From positions 429,322 to 493,321 of the forward strand of contig JAHDVF020000433.1 in NCBI GenBank assembly GCA_022606425.2: DNA of 64,000 bases, given 5' to 3'. The position numbers and the translations under genes were made by a program. Every line of letters begins with the position of its first letter. Positions within the stretch are counted from its first letter, which is position 1. The notes beneath the pieces are model-generated. The model searched no databases. It saw only the letters and a program-made list of their open reading frames with translations, and was not told where the DNA came from. This DNA comes from Lepidostoma basale. Taxonomy: Eukaryota > Arthropoda > Insecta > Trichoptera > Lepidostomatidae. Below, piece after piece: positions 21,813 to 32,659 of the stretch.

Positions 21813-22349
21813 TTTAACAGTTTAAATAATTATTAATATCGTCAATAAGAGCTGATTAATTGTGCCGGATAAGATCTATGATTGTTCTCACAAAGATATT
21901 AAAAATTTTCCCTCGTATTATGACCAAATATTATAGATTTTTTATGGAACATGCTCGTTAATAAATTGTAAATACTTCCAGTACATAAACTGATATTTAT
22001 TACTTTCCACAAGAAAAACAACGATACAACATGTAATGGTATGGATGGATGCTTAACGGCCGTAATTTTGGTCACAGAATTTGATTTATATTGCTTGAAA
22101 TTTAGTACGGTTTTGTAGTCCAATTTTTATGAAAAAATAATTATTATTTTCAATTGGCGTTTGTTCAGATGAAAAATTCTATTAAGCGATATACATTAAG
22201 CACTTAATCACGAATTCATGTTAGATATTGCGTGACAGAAACACTCATTTAAAAATATTTGGTTATCATTACAAATATGTTAAATTATCTGCATTTTTGT
22301 TGAATCATTTGCGTTTTATTTGTTTGCACCATATTGGCAACACCAGAGC
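21813..22349. other. Unassigned AT-rich DNA
   Basis: Nothing recognised beyond short open frames. Confidence 0.3.
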
Positions 22350-22715
22350 GGATACCACAAGAACGATAGCTGACAGTAAGAAGAAGAAGAGAGGGTGGCA
22401 GTGATGTGGCCGCTGAGGACAATAGCTGGAAGGACTCTTCGATATAGGGTGAGGAACACGGCTATTCGTGAAATCTGAAAAAAGGTGGGAGATATTGTCA
22501 TATAGGGCAGACAACGCAGATGCTATTAGAATGCGCACGTGCAGGGTGTGGATCTATCCACAATCCTAAACGTTGTGGCGCATTAGATTCCTGTTGGCTA
22601 TTGTCCCCCCGGAAAACCGCCAAAGAGAATTGAGGGATAGCTGGGAGTCAACCTCCCAAGACAGGCCAGACTGACTTCAAGAACAGACCAAAGCTCTAAA
22701 AGGAGAAGAACAAGA
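22350..22715 (+). pseudogene. LINE C-terminal remnant (second RTE-like lineage)
   Basis: Decayed sequence with LRYRVRNTAIREI, a broken RADNADAIRM-like stretch, then RPP.NRQRELRDSWESTSQDR. This pattern, ending in a purine-rich AAGAAC terminus, recurs at 24241-24485 and 44985-45245. Stops are abundant. Confidence 0.45.
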
Positions 22716-24240
22716 ATTCCATTTTACATCACTGTTTTTTTTGCGTCAATCATATTAAATATTAAAGTAAATATATACTCAAATATTGGAATATAACCAA
22801 CCTTTATTTAAATCTATTTATCCAAACATGTCATTTATTTGAATCCAAATGCCACCACGATCAGCATTATTATATTTTTTTAAGACCAATAAAAAACATA
22901 CCCTGCTTTATAAATTAACATTAACGTACAGATGAGATTTACAAATAATCTGATCTAATTTATTTGATTTTTGTCAAATGTTGTCAAATTCTTTTTGAAA
23001 TATTTAATATTCATGAAAACGTACTAAATTAAATCTGATCTTATATTATACTAGATGTACCTAGTCATGCGTTGCTGTGGCTACGTCTGCTTAAATCGAA
23101 AATGGTCAAAAATGGTCGTTCAATGTTCCCAATCCGAGACCATAGATCCACACCCAAGGCTACTTTCGTCCCACTCGGTTCTGTACCCAGGACTAATCGG
23201 CCCCCACCTATATCCACTCCTTGTCACAGTTCCTCGGTATCCACCCATGACCTCAGCCAATGTTCATTGCCACCCCCGACCCCTCGAAACTCCTTCTTAC
23301 CCAGCTAGTGAGGTTCAAGCATCGGACCCAACCCAACACATCCTCCAAGAAACCCTTCTCTCACCATCAAACAATATCCAACCTCAACATCCATGAAGAA
23401 AATTTTAAAATATCTGGGAGACGAATAGCTTCCGGGCTAGAAATACCGAGAAGACGATATCCAAAGTAAAAACACGCGTTTATTCGAATGCAACGTTCAA
23501 GCAAAATTTCAAAGCAATCAATTGATAAATATTTTTTGTAGATTTAAGATTATGAACACGAACATTTACATTTTTATTTAAATACATTGATGAAAACTTT
23601 ATCTAGAACTTTTTTGTGATAAAATTAACATAAAAAATAATACATAGTTGCACATGATTTTGATCAGTTTTGTAAAAATACTGTTTTCATTGGCTTTATC
23701 CTAAAATAAAATAAAACGTGTTACGAGAGAATCCCTAGTTCGCGGAACCATTATGGAGCTGTTACGTGTGTCAGATGAATTAACAACACACGTACACGGT
23801 ATAGCGCTTGTAACAGTTATCGGAAATACATTCGTGCGGGGAGGTACACGGGGATAATTAGAAATGTAGGTTTCCACGGATAGCCTGATCATCAGTGCCA
23901 CCTACTATCACCGTATAATCGTGTCATCGTATTTACGGAATACACTTACACGAATAGAACTTCTTACGAAATACTTAAACTCACGCAATCCTAGGTCATT
24001 ATTATTGGATAAAAATCTCTTCAAGAAGAGCTCACAAATCAAGTTTCATACAAGAAATTTAAGCTATTTAACAAAAATCGGTGACAATATGTGTTTTGTT
24101 CCATAGAGTTCTAGATTATAGAATCTCGTAATATTAATATAAAATTACAGTATATTTAACGATATTGCAGAAATCTCGAACTAAAACATCATCCTATATA
24201 TAAAACGTACATCAACAAATTTTAAATTTATTTATAATAA
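22716..24240. other. Unassigned DNA; C-rich stretch at 23130-23395
   Basis: 23050-23100 starts with ACTAGATGTACC.AGTCATGCG, a word type common at mobile-element termini, and is followed by a C-rich block with overlapping frames (113 and 78 codons) of low-complexity P/S/H composition. 23400-23620 is AT-rich. 23700-23940 is GC-richer and single-copy. No function can be assigned. Confidence 0.3.
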
Positions 24241-24485
24241 GATGCCCAACGAAGAGATTTGCAGATACTGCAAAAATTGATGACATAGTGAAATGAAGTT
24301 ACAATAGAAAACGATTCTGGAGGGACGACATCGTAAGGATGGATCCAAGGATTCCAAAGATTGTGATGCACGAGACTCCAAAGGGCCTTCGACCACCAAA
24401 GAGATTAAGAGAGATATAAGGACAGCTGGGAGTCTACCTCACAGGAGGAGCAATACTCTGGAGAAAATACCACATAAGTCTAAAA
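24241..24485 (+). pseudogene. LINE C-terminal remnant (second RTE-like lineage)
   Basis: Translates in pieces to FADTAKIDDIVK, RFWRDDIVRMDPRIPKIV, HETPKGLRPPKRLREI and GQLGVYLTGG, then an AAGAAGAAG terminus. The order of blocks matches the other members of this lineage. Confidence 0.45.
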
Positions 24486-24498
24486 CAATGAAGAAGAA

Positions 24499-24625
24499 GT
24501 TTGACTCGCTGTATAAATGTGGAGGAATCTAGAAAGGTGTGCCAGGATAGAGTAGAGTAGCGACACGTAATCTCTACCTACCCTGCGGAGAAACGGCGTG
24601 ATGGTTAGTTGTTATTGTTGTTGCT
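24499..24625 (+). pseudogene. RTE-like LINE 3' end
   Basis: The last ~100 bases of the INAVEMRSLRRMCG lineage: C.NVEESRKVCQDR, then the tail CTACC.TGCGGAGAAACGGCGTGATGG and a (TTG)n-like end. It lies just upstream of the mariner. Confidence 0.7.
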
Positions 24626-24855
24626 ATAATTGTTCAAATAAAATTTAGTTTACTATTGAAAAGAAACATATATGTACGAGGTCTGTTCAAAAAGTATCGC
24701 GAATTTTATATTTTTTCAAAAAGTATTTATTTATTCATGAATATCTATTTTGTCCCCTTCAAAGTAATTCCCCTCGGATATAATACATTTATGCCAACGT
24801 TTTTTCCAATCCTCGAAGCACTTAAAAAAATCATTTTTTGTGATCTTGTTCAGCT

Positions 24856-26674
24856 TGTGATGGTATTGAACCATCGTAGAGAGAGATGCGTGAATTCAGA
24901 CGTAATACGAAAATAAATTCAAATGACTAGGAAATATAACACCTAACCATGTGGGGGTAGGTCTAGGCGGGGAGCAGGGGAGACGCGGGGAGGGGAGAGA
25001 GGGGAGAGAGGGGGGTTGAGCCGAGAGGGGTGTGGGCCAGGGAGAAAGATAGCTCGCGGCAGTTGACTTCTGACCCGACGGGAAGCGGTCGCTTTGGTAT
25101 TAAATTCAGTGGGTGTTTGTTGTTCTGATTATCAAGAACTTCATTTTAATTTGTATACAAGTATAGTGGTACGAGGGGTGCGGCATTTGCAGATTTAAAA
25201 ATACTATAGAATCAGTTTTCCTGAGCTGTTACGACTGAAAAGCTAAGTCTAGAATTAAGAATTTATATTTCAGGAAATTGGAACGTATGCGTTCGGCTTA
25301 CTCCATGATTATACTATGCTTACGTTTATATATTACATACATGTACCTAAATATATATATATATATGATATATCGATACCTTTCCTATACTGCACGTAAT
25401 ATAGTTCACTAACACTCGGGCCAACGCCTCGCGCCCGAAACGGGTATTCACTAACTCATCGAATACTGAAACCTTAGTTATGGGCATGTAGCGTTCTAAC
25501 AAAATTTGCAATCTTCTATATAAATAAACGTATAAACTTCGACCCATGCAAATTATGCTACATAAATATGGTTGACTGCTGATGAATGAAGACAGTTAGG
25601 AGAGGTTGGGATCGCGCGCTTCGGGACCCCATCGAAAGACGAAATATGGGGTAGTATGGTGAAAGACCCTGCTATCTGTCTATTGGTGGAGGTTGTCTCG
25701 AGGGTGAGTGGACCGACTGCTGATGAATGAAGACAGCTAGGAGAGGTTGGGATCGCGCACTTCGGGACCCCATCGAAAGACGAAATATGGGGTAGTATGG
25801 TGAAAGACCCTGCTATCTGTCTATTGGTGGAGGTTGTCTCGAAGGTGAGTGGACCGAACTTCGAAAACCCCTAATAGGGTGATGGCCAGGTTCATGGGTT
25901 TGAATCCCCAGGTCCACTGATTAAGGGTTGGGAAGTAGGTCGTCTGGTTACCAGACGATCCTGCTGTGGAGCAGTGGAGAAAAATCACCAGATTGACGAA
26001 AGATCTGGGTCAACGCGATACTAACACTATCATATCCCAGTTCCCACAAATCCTTATACTCGTATACTTAAAATATTATATTTTGACATTGCATTGTTAT
26101 ATAATTTGTACCTTTCAGGAAACTGTTCTTCATTGCATTATTATTTCGTTACGTTCGGATTTAAACAACTGTACGAATTTTATTTCAGGTTCGCTCTTAT
26201 TTCATATTATTTGTAAACATTCATTTCAGGGCTACCACATTTTCTAGAAATAATATTTTGAATTTATATTTTGTAAACTTAGAGATATTTTAGGTTGTTT
26301 GGTTTAGATGTTCCTAGGAAATATTGAGTGACATATAGTTTGACTACACGTAGGTTTGTCAAGATTGCTTAGAATATTCGGAAGGTTAGGAACGATTAGC
26401 TTTAGAATGAAATTATCAGTAATCGCCAAATAAAAGGACTTGGATTACATCAGTCATAACGAAGGGTCATACGGTATTATTTCTAGACGATCACGAAGGC
26501 CAACTCGCGTAAGGTAAAACACCCGTAAGCTCCGTACAGGTGGATGAAGAGGGAATGACTGGAGGAAGTTCCACCATTCGCGGAGGAAGGTTAGGAGGGA
26601 ATCTGCTTAGGTCCCTCACGGACCAGGGCAATCCATCACAGTTAGGGTCCTCGTGGATAGGACGATTCACCACA
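24856..26674. mobile_element. LTR-like insertion inside the mariner (possible solo LTR)
   Basis: The 1,819-base insert begins TGTGATGG and ends CACCACA, giving 5'-TG...CA-3' ends with a short inverted repeat. It is flanked by AGCT at 24852-24855 and 26675-26678, a 4-bp target duplication. These are features of LTR-retrotransposon integration. An AATAAA lies near the right end (~26429). No gag/pol coding is seen and no internal direct LTR pair, so a solo LTR or non-autonomous derivative is the best guess. It also holds a purine/G-rich tract (24950-25045) and a 141-bp tandem duplication. Confidence 0.65.
25574..25855. repeat. 141-bp tandem duplication
   Basis: Two head-to-tail copies (25574-25714 and 25715-25855), each starting GACTGCTGATGAATGAAGAC. 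They are nearly identical; differences include AGTTAGG/AGCTAGG, GCGCGC/GCGCAC and CGAGGG/CGAAGG. It lies within the LTR-like insert. Confidence 0.9.
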
Positions 26675-27823
26675 AGCTCCTCCTTCGATGCCGTCTTTAT
26701 CTCCTCAATCGTGGCGTAGCGTCGTCCTTTCATGGGCCTCTTCAGTTTTGGAAACAGGAAAAAGTCACAGGGGGCCAGGTCTGGGGAATACGGTGGCTGC
26801 GGCACCATTACTGTGTTGTTTTTGGCCAAATATTCGCGCACAAGCAACGATGTGTGAGCAGGGGCGTTATCATGGTGCAAAAGCCAGTTTTTGTTCTTCC
26901 ACAAATCAGGGCGTTTCTGGCGGATTGCTTCGCGCAAATTGCGCATAACTTGCAGGTAATATTCCTTATTGACCGTACTACCCTGTGGCAAGAACTCATG
27001 ACGCACCACGCCCCTGCAACAGAAGAAAACTGTGAGCAAAACCTTCACGTTCGACCGAACTTGGCGCGCTTTTTTTGGTCTTGGCTCATGCGGCAACTTC
27101 CATTGGGATGATTGAGCTTTGGTTTCCACGTCATAACCATAAACCCATGATTCGTCACCAGTTATGACCCTCTGGAGCACATTTGGGTCGTCACGGACCG
27201 AGTCCAACATCTCCTGAGCAATGTTAACGCGATGCTGTTTTTGGTCGAAATTGAGCAATTTTGGCACGAATTTCGCGGCGACCCGACTCATGCCCAAATC
27301 ATTGGTTAAAATCGAATGGCACGAGCCAATCGATATGTTTAGGTCCTCAGCAACTTCTCTAACGGTGATTCGACGATTGGCTAATACTATTTTCTTCACT
27401 TTATCAATGTTTTCGTCTGTTGTTGACGTGCTCGGGCGTCCGGCACGCTCTTCGTCGTTCATATCTTCTCGGCCCTCTGAGAACATTTTGTACCACCGAT
27501 AAACGTTGCTTTGGTCCAAGGTAGCTTCACCATATGCCACAGTCAACATTCGAAATGCGTCCGCGCACTTTATTTTGTTTTTCACACAAAATTTGATACA
27601 GATTCTTTGATCCATTTTTTGGAATAGGCAAAAATCGAAGACGAGCCAAAACACATCCAAGCAAAACAGCTGTCAAAAATTAACTAAACATTCAAAATGG
27701 CCGACCTTGTCAGCATGAGTAAGGGACATGAGTACCAACATAACGCTACAAAAAAATCAAAAATCAAATATACGTAGCCAGCGGAAATTCAAAATTCGCG
27801 ATACTTTTTGAACAGACCTCGTA

Positions 27824-28444
27824 TATTTAAGAAATTCGTCGTATTCAATAATATAAAATTTTCAATGTTTTTCATATGAAAATCTTATTATGAAGCATTC
27901 AAGAATGTTTAAGGATTATTTTCTAAGTAAGAAAATTACCGAACAATGTGCAATAAATGAGTTATTTTAGCGACAGAAATGAAAGTTCGTGAAAGATGAA
28001 GTGCAAATTTCCTTCCATCAATCACGAGACGGAAGCGACTACAGCAGCCGAGAAGTTGGGAGGAAAACAGAGGAAAGGAAATAATAAAATCCTTTCAAGT
28101 CCGGGCGGCGGGTGCGGGTGGGGGCCGGGGTGCGGGGTGCGGGGGAGCCGGCCGCCCTGTAAGCCCTGACGACTAGCTGCCGACTAACTTTTCTAATATT
28201 GTAAAAAGTCGCGGATATATCCTGAAATACGAGGATAAACTTGTCACGACGACTTTCCGATTTTATGAAGCAGTAATTCTTCTTTCCTACTTATTATTCC
28301 TCTTTTCGTGGTCTATACATCTGCTCTCATTGCCCTCTGCTCTTAGAGATGTACCTATGTAGCTAGCAAAACATTTCAAGAGAGCTAGACGTTATAACGA
28401 TAACGCAAAATGACGCTGAATGTTCAAATTAATTCAATAGACGA
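27824..28444. other. Unassigned DNA with GC-rich block (28100-28170)
   Basis: AT-rich flanks with a strongly G-rich stretch (GGCGGGTGCGGGTGGGGGCC and following). It could adopt G-quadruplex structure. No coding sequence. Confidence 0.35.
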
Positions 28445-28672
28445 TATTAAAGATATAAATTATAACAACGCAAAGTTTTAATGGACTAGAATGGTGGTTG
28501 AATAGAGACCCCGCAAAGACATAAGAAACAAAGGGAGACACCTCACACGATGGTCCGATGACATATGAAAATTTTCTGGTGATTGGATGCAACAGGCACA
28601 AGACAGGAATACTTGGAGAAATCAATGGGGAGGCCTATGTCCAACAGTGGACGACAACGGCTATTTAAGTAA
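28445..28672 (+). pseudogene. LINE polyprotein C-terminal end
   Basis: Plus-strand pieces read RETKGDTSHDGPMTYENF.. (frameshifted QRRWSDDI type), then GDWMQQAQDRNTWRNQWGGL and CPTVDDNGYL stop. 'W.Q.AQDR..W....EA..PTVD' is the common RTE-like C-terminus, also seen at 30145 and 35990. Confidence 0.6.
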
Positions 28673-28684
28673 TGCATTTTTAAG

Positions 28685-29035
28685 AATTAATTGTATCTCA
28701 ATAGAGACGAAGATGTAAATATTTGGAAACAGAATATGGTGGTCGAGGCGTTAACAGGACTTATGAGCTGTCATTGGTTGGGTTAAGCGATCGCTTTATG
28801 TAATATAACATTCCTCATTCCGCTCTTCTTACGAACACCATCTCTAACAATTATTTTTGAAAGTTATGTGTACGAGTATACTACCATGTTGAAAAACATT
28901 TTACATATTTAGTTCAATCTACACTAGCGCCATCTATTGAGAAAAGATGTAAACATTAAGCAGAAAATCTTTATTAATGTAATGTGAAAGGCTATTAACC
29001 AAATTATCACATATTACTATACAACGCCTGGAGGA
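28685..29035 (+). repeat. Fold-back family unit
   Basis: Starts at the head TTGTATCTCAATAGAGACG (28690) and continues through CTGTCATTGGTTGGGTTAAG to the GCCTGGAGG end. The frame beginning MYLNRDED in other copies is shifted here. A 25-bp tandem duplication (AAAAGTAATGCATATTTAGG) follows at 29041-29084. Confidence 0.75.
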
Positions 29036-29149
29036 TAACAAAAAGTAATGCATATTTAGGAAAACAAAAAGTAATGCATATTTATCATTTCTTTAGTAAA
29101 GGTGTGAAATTCATTATTTTATATTGAAAATTAATAAAAACTTTGTTTT

Positions 29150-29709
29150 AATTGTATCTCAATAGAGACGAAGACGTAAACTGGAAACTGAACATGGATG
29201 ATCAAGGTGTTTACAGGACTTATGACCTGTCATTGGTTGGGTTAAGCGCACGCTTTATGTAATTACAACATTCCCCATTCCACCTTTGTTATTGTGATCA
29301 TGCATGACAAATTTTTGGAAGATGTATATTTACTTCAAAATCCATATTTATCTTCACGTGTCAGTTTCAGTCAGCCATCTATGTAGATTTGGTTGCACTT
29401 GTGAATTTTTTCAAGAATTAACCTATACAACCGACCCACTAACGCCATCTATGGAGAATGATTTTCGGCATTTAGCAAACTACCTTATTAACACAATGCG
29501 AAGGCTGTCGCCTAACATATTGTTAGAAGCCGCTAGGAGTATTATTCCATTCTATATGCCAAAGAATTTGACCAGAATATTTGAAGAACAAATATTTGTG
29601 AATGTATACTTATACCTGTATACAAAATCCTGGATTTACACCAAAGGGTGGTTAATTCAAATTTTAATTGTATCTCAATAGAGACGAAGACGTAAACTGG
29701 AAACTGAAA
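29150..29709 (+). repeat. Fold-back family: full unit plus start of the next
   Basis: One unit runs from the head at 29151 to 29663, through ..CTGTATACAAAATCCTGGATTTACACC. A second head (TTAATTGTATCTCAATAGAG) starts at 29664 and is cut at 29709. The ~515-base spacing of the heads gives the unit length and shows that units occur in tandem as well as inverted. The sequence is close to the arms of 16618-17512. Confidence 0.8.
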
Positions 29710-29805
29710 AACTTTGTTTCCTAGAAGTATCATTATATTTACTGGTGATTATATATGGATTAGATACTGTGTTTTTCACAGCCAATACTATTTACAAGTT
29801 AAAAT

Positions 29806-30145
29806 GTACGTAACGGGCTATGGAGAGACAAATACTTGGCATAAGTCTGACAGGAATACCCAATACCGAAATCAGAATCCGAACAAAGCTTGTGGATATT
29901 ATGTTGCCAAACTAAAGTGGAAATGGGCAAGACATGTCGCCATACAGAGAACAGAGAAATGGACACCCAGAGTCTTGACGTAGAGATCGTGAGGGAAAAA
30001 GGAGCATCGGTCGATTAAAAAGAAGTTAGGCTGACGACGTAATTCTAGTCGAAGGAGGAAGATGGATAAGAGTTGCCCAGGATAGAGAAAAATGGAGAAC
30101 GTTTGAAGAGGCCTATATCCAACAGTGGCAAGACGGCTAAAGACG
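29806..30145 (+). pseudogene. LINE polyprotein C-terminal remnant
   Basis: Pieces read NTQYRNQNPNKACGYYVAKL, KWKWARHVAIQRTEKWTPRV, RSIGRLKRS.ADDV and GGRWIRVAQDREKWRTFEEA, then YIQQWQDG. This is the RTE-like C-terminus with LKWKWAGHVAR and a VAQDR..W block. Two frameshifts. Confidence 0.7.
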
Positions 30146-30284
30146 ATCATTATATTTTATATGAGTCAAAATTCAATTGTGTAATTCAGATAGCAGGGAT
30201 ACTTAAGATAAGAATTTTTCATGCACCGCGTATTTAATAATCCCTTATTATAGTTACCGATTGTAACTTATTTTTAAATTAATG

Positions 30285-30715
30285 TTTATTGATGATCTTC
30301 TTCTTTTTCTTCCTCAGCTTATTCCTGTCCACTCCTGGACAAAGGCCTCCTCCATTCGCTTCCATGTCACTCTATCCTGTGCAGACTGCATCTAGGTTAT
30401 TCCGACGTGTCTGTTCAGATCATCCTTCCACCGTAGTTGCAGTCGCCCTGCACTTTTCTTTGCCACCCACGGTCTGCAAGTCAGCAGTCTTCTTGTCCAC
30501 TTTTCATCTGAGCTTCTGGCTACGTGATCTACCCATTGCCATTTTAGAGCCGCCACCCGGTGGATGATGTCAGTGACCTTTGTTTTTTCTCTCACCGTAT
30601 CGTTTTTGACTCTGTCTCTTAGGCTTATTCCTAACATGGCTCTTTCCATGGCTCTTTGGGTCACTCGTAGTTTCCACCACTTTGTTTGGACAATGTTACA
30701 GTTTCAAGATCATAA
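30285..30715 (-). pseudogene. LINE polyprotein C-terminal remnant
   Basis: Minus-strand open frame 30664-30392: MTQRAMERAMLGISLRDRVK, then ALKWQWVDHVARSSDEKWTR, GRLQLRWKDDL. After a frameshift comes QSAQDRVTWKRMEEAFVQEW, then a GAAGAAGA terminus. Typical AMERAMLG / LKWQWAGHVAR / AQDR RTE-like tail. One 56-base part recurs exactly at 33016-33071. Confidence 0.8.
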
Positions 30716-30742
30716 GTACCAACTGGCAGTTGGTACTTATTG
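30714..30742. repeat. Short perfect palindrome
   Basis: ATAAGTACCAACTG and its exact complement are separated by one base, giving 14-bp arms. It lies at the 5' boundary of the LINE remnant and could mark a fold-back truncation event. Confidence 0.8.
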
Positions 30743-30839
30743 ATGATACTTTATATAAAATAATTATTTAATGCTAACTGTACGTTTTAATGTGTCTTTT
30801 CAAAATCAACTGCGGCAGCATGATGCCATCATAAAATTA

Positions 30840-31010
30840 AAATATGATTATCTGTTTAATTAAAACACTGTTATAGAATATAACAATTAATAATATTTCT
30901 TTAGAAATGGTCGCAAATTGGTATATTCTATGACAATGTTTTAATTAAACAGATAATAATGTTGAAATATCAAAGTGTTTCCGCTAAAACAATGGATAAT
31001 CTAAAATGTG
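30840..31010. repeat. Inverted repeat plus a palindrome-family tail motif
   Basis: Arms around ATTATCTGTTTAATTAAAAC (30846-) and its complement (-30960) are separated by about 50 A/T-rich bases. 30970-31010 carries the tail ATATCAAAGTGTTTCCGCTA..AACAATGG that marks the outer end of the CUGAUGA-family repeats. Confidence 0.6.
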
Positions 31011-31165
31011 ATTTTAAACTAAGCATAAAACGTGAATTTAACTGATGATTTTCGGCTTCGTGATCACAATTCTTAGAAATATTTTTTTGTTTATATATCA
31101 CGAATATCCTTCACCATTTCATATATAAGCCTAACAAACTTTGATGTAGGTATAATACCAGCAAT

Positions 31166-31197
31166 GTGACGATGGCATCGAGCTGCCGGAACCGGTC
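31166..31197 (+). ncRNA. Hammerhead-like motif, GUGACGA variant
   Basis: GTGACGA (C3 changed to G), T, stem II GGCA..TGCC, GGAAC in place of GAAAC, CG, GTC. Core changes make activity unlikely. Related to 51278-51309. Confidence 0.4.
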
Positions 31198-31280
31198 GAA
31201 GCCATAAAACCAAGTGGAATTAGAATAAATGTATGTTATAAAACTTTTTATTATCATTATTTATTTATTTGCATTATTAA

Positions 31281-31345
31281 CAAGGCGAGTACTATGACTG
31301 CAACGCCAAAGATCCCGGATTCGATTTCCGGTAGAAACAGTGTGA
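31281..31345 (+). mobile_element. tRNA-derived SINE, short head fragment
   Basis: Carries GACTGCAACGCCAAAGATCC and the B-box GGATTCGATTTCC of the 4328-4591 SINE, then passes at once into a fold-back family unit. Confidence 0.5.
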
Positions 31346-31359
31346 AAACATTTTTTCTT

Positions 31360-31620
31360 ATGACACCATGTCTGACAAACTTTTTGGAGGTTGTCTATAT
31401 GTTAATCTCTAATACTACTCTTTACGTGGTAGTTTATGCAATCTACATACTGACGCCATCTATGAAGATTTGTGTTTATTAAGCATTAAACAGAATATCT
31501 TTTTAACACAATGTGAAAGGCTACCGCCATTAGCGCATTGTTAGAAACCGCCTGGAGATGTCACTCCTATCTATATGCCAAACTTGGATCAGCTATGTTT
31601 TTTTACAACATTTCTTTAAT
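31360..31620 (+). repeat. Fold-back family unit lacking its head
   Basis: Begins within the unit at TATGACACCATGTCTGACAA and continues past GCGCATTGTTAGAAACCGCC to the ATGTATACAAATACGTGTAC region. The ATTGTATCTCAATAG head is absent. Confidence 0.7.
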
Positions 31621-32389
31621 GTATACAAATACGTGTACACGAATACTGGACGAATACTTCTACCACGAAATTTTAAATAATGATTTTAATACTGTGAATA
31701 TCCTTGCAGTAATCATTCCACATCAAGTTATTCGCAGTAATATAACATAATTATAATATCATTGAGTGCCTTGAGTGTTGACTCACAAGAAGTTTCCAAG
31801 AATAATTTCGGTCGCGGTGAATACCGCATCGAGTTCTACCGGTACGCTAGCTGGCCGGTCGCCCGACTCGGTATCAGCCTCCAGCCTCCAGCCTCTAGCA
31901 ACAGTCCAACAGTTGCGCCCCCTTCCCGCGGCGGAGGCGGTTTAATTTCCGCCTGAGGCGGCGCCTTATTATTGGAGTAACACTTGGAAACTAGGGCAGT
32001 TTTTAGTTAACTGGTCGCTAACTTTATAGCGTTTCAAATGCTAGATCCGATTTAATATCCGGAACGTTCTTACTTATTAATTCAACGCTTAGCTCTGTTG
32101 AATTTTACTTTAAGGCTAACGTTAAGAAGCAAAACTAGTTTATCATAATGATCTATGTGTTTAAAGTAAGTCATTTATATGTGCTGCTGTAGAATAACGT
32201 CCACATATTGATGGTTGTGGTTCTTATTTTGTAAAACTCCATTATACTCGTACATTATAATATAAACGCGATTGTTCATTAAATAAAATCGTTTATGTAT
32301 TAAGGTTCGTATGTTTAAAGGCATAACCAAATTAGTTTAAATAACTTAAATAGTCCATTTTTTTGGCCGAAATACTATAACATAATAAA
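31621..32389. other. Unassigned DNA with GC-rich island (31790-31975)
   Basis: The island is single-copy here, includes a CAGCCTC triplication (31870-31895) and GGCGG-rich sequence, and has no recognised coding motif. 32345-32375 has a palindrome-family tail motif (GGCCGAAATACTATAAC). Confidence 0.35.
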
Positions 32390-32655
32390 CTAAATAGATG
32401 ACGCTAGTGTAGAGTGAAGTTAAATATGTAAAGATAGGCGTGGAATCCTACCATATACGAGTATACAAGTTCCAAAAATTTGTCAGACGTAGCGTTCATA
32501 AGAAAAAAGGCGGAATGGGGAATGTTGTTAAACATAAAGCGATCGCTCAACCCAACCAATGACAGGTCATAAGTCCTGTAAGCACCTCGGCCACCACATT
32601 CTGTTCCCAGAAAACAATTTACATCTTCGTCTCTATTGAGATACAATTAATCCTT
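32390..32655 (-). repeat. Fold-back family unit with open MYLNRDED frame
   Basis: Minus-strand head at 32650. The 80-codon frame 32646-32404 starts MYLNRDEDVNCFLGTECGGR and is similar to the frames at 19518 and 60649 until each runs into divergent sequence. The unit is truncated after the CACTAGCGTCATC region. Confidence 0.8.
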
Positions 32656-32659
32656 ATAA

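Larger units (their letters stand above)
24731..27615 (-). pseudogene. mariner transposase, interrupted by an insertion
   Basis: Cut-and-paste transposase of the mariner family; it would bind the element's terminal repeats as a dimer in the nucleus. The start is the ATG at 27615 (MDQRICIKFC), which begins the conserved N-terminus; an upstream in-frame ATG at 27660 adds 15 residues not typical of the family. N-terminal helix-turn-helix ~8-55, second HTH ~60-112, linker VPKL ~117-120. Catalytic residues are D154 (VITGDESW), D249 (LLHHDNAP) and D284 (LAPCDFF), spacing DD34D. Frame is open to E313. The native last 40 codons (LNKITKND... to stop at 24731) lie beyond the insert in the same phase, total 353. 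The insert replaces the C-terminus with about 75 unrelated residues, removing conserved sequence. Otherwise no stop or frameshift is visible. Confidence 0.93.
24677..27821 (-). mobile_element. mariner (DD34D) transposon carrying a 1.8-kb insert
   Basis: Terminal inverted repeats CGAGGTCTGTTCAAAAAGTA... at 24677 and its complement ending at 27821 match for about 30 bases. TA dinucleotides flank both ends (24675-24676 and 27822-27823). Total length is 3,145 bases; subtracting the insert (24856-26674) and one 4-bp duplication leaves 1,322 bases, the usual mariner size. The transposase is on the minus strand. Clean terminal repeats and a continuous frame outside the insert suggest it arrived relatively recently. 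Confidence 0.95.

Noticed and set aside
23055..23396. 113-codon frame rich in proline, serine and histidine
   Set aside because: It overlaps two other open frames in a C-rich tract, which explains the absence of stops. No motif.
25560..25600. CTGATGA at 25578 as a hammerhead core
   Set aside because: No stem II hairpin and no GAAAC box follow at the expected distance; the word is part of the 141-bp tandem repeat.
26653..27502. Plus-strand open frames of 86-152 codons opposite the mariner transposase
   Set aside because: They are antisense shadows of the conserved transposase frame, with no motif of their own.
31041..31075. CTGATGATTTTCGGC as a hammerhead core
   Set aside because: No GAAAC box follows and the hairpin is not closed.
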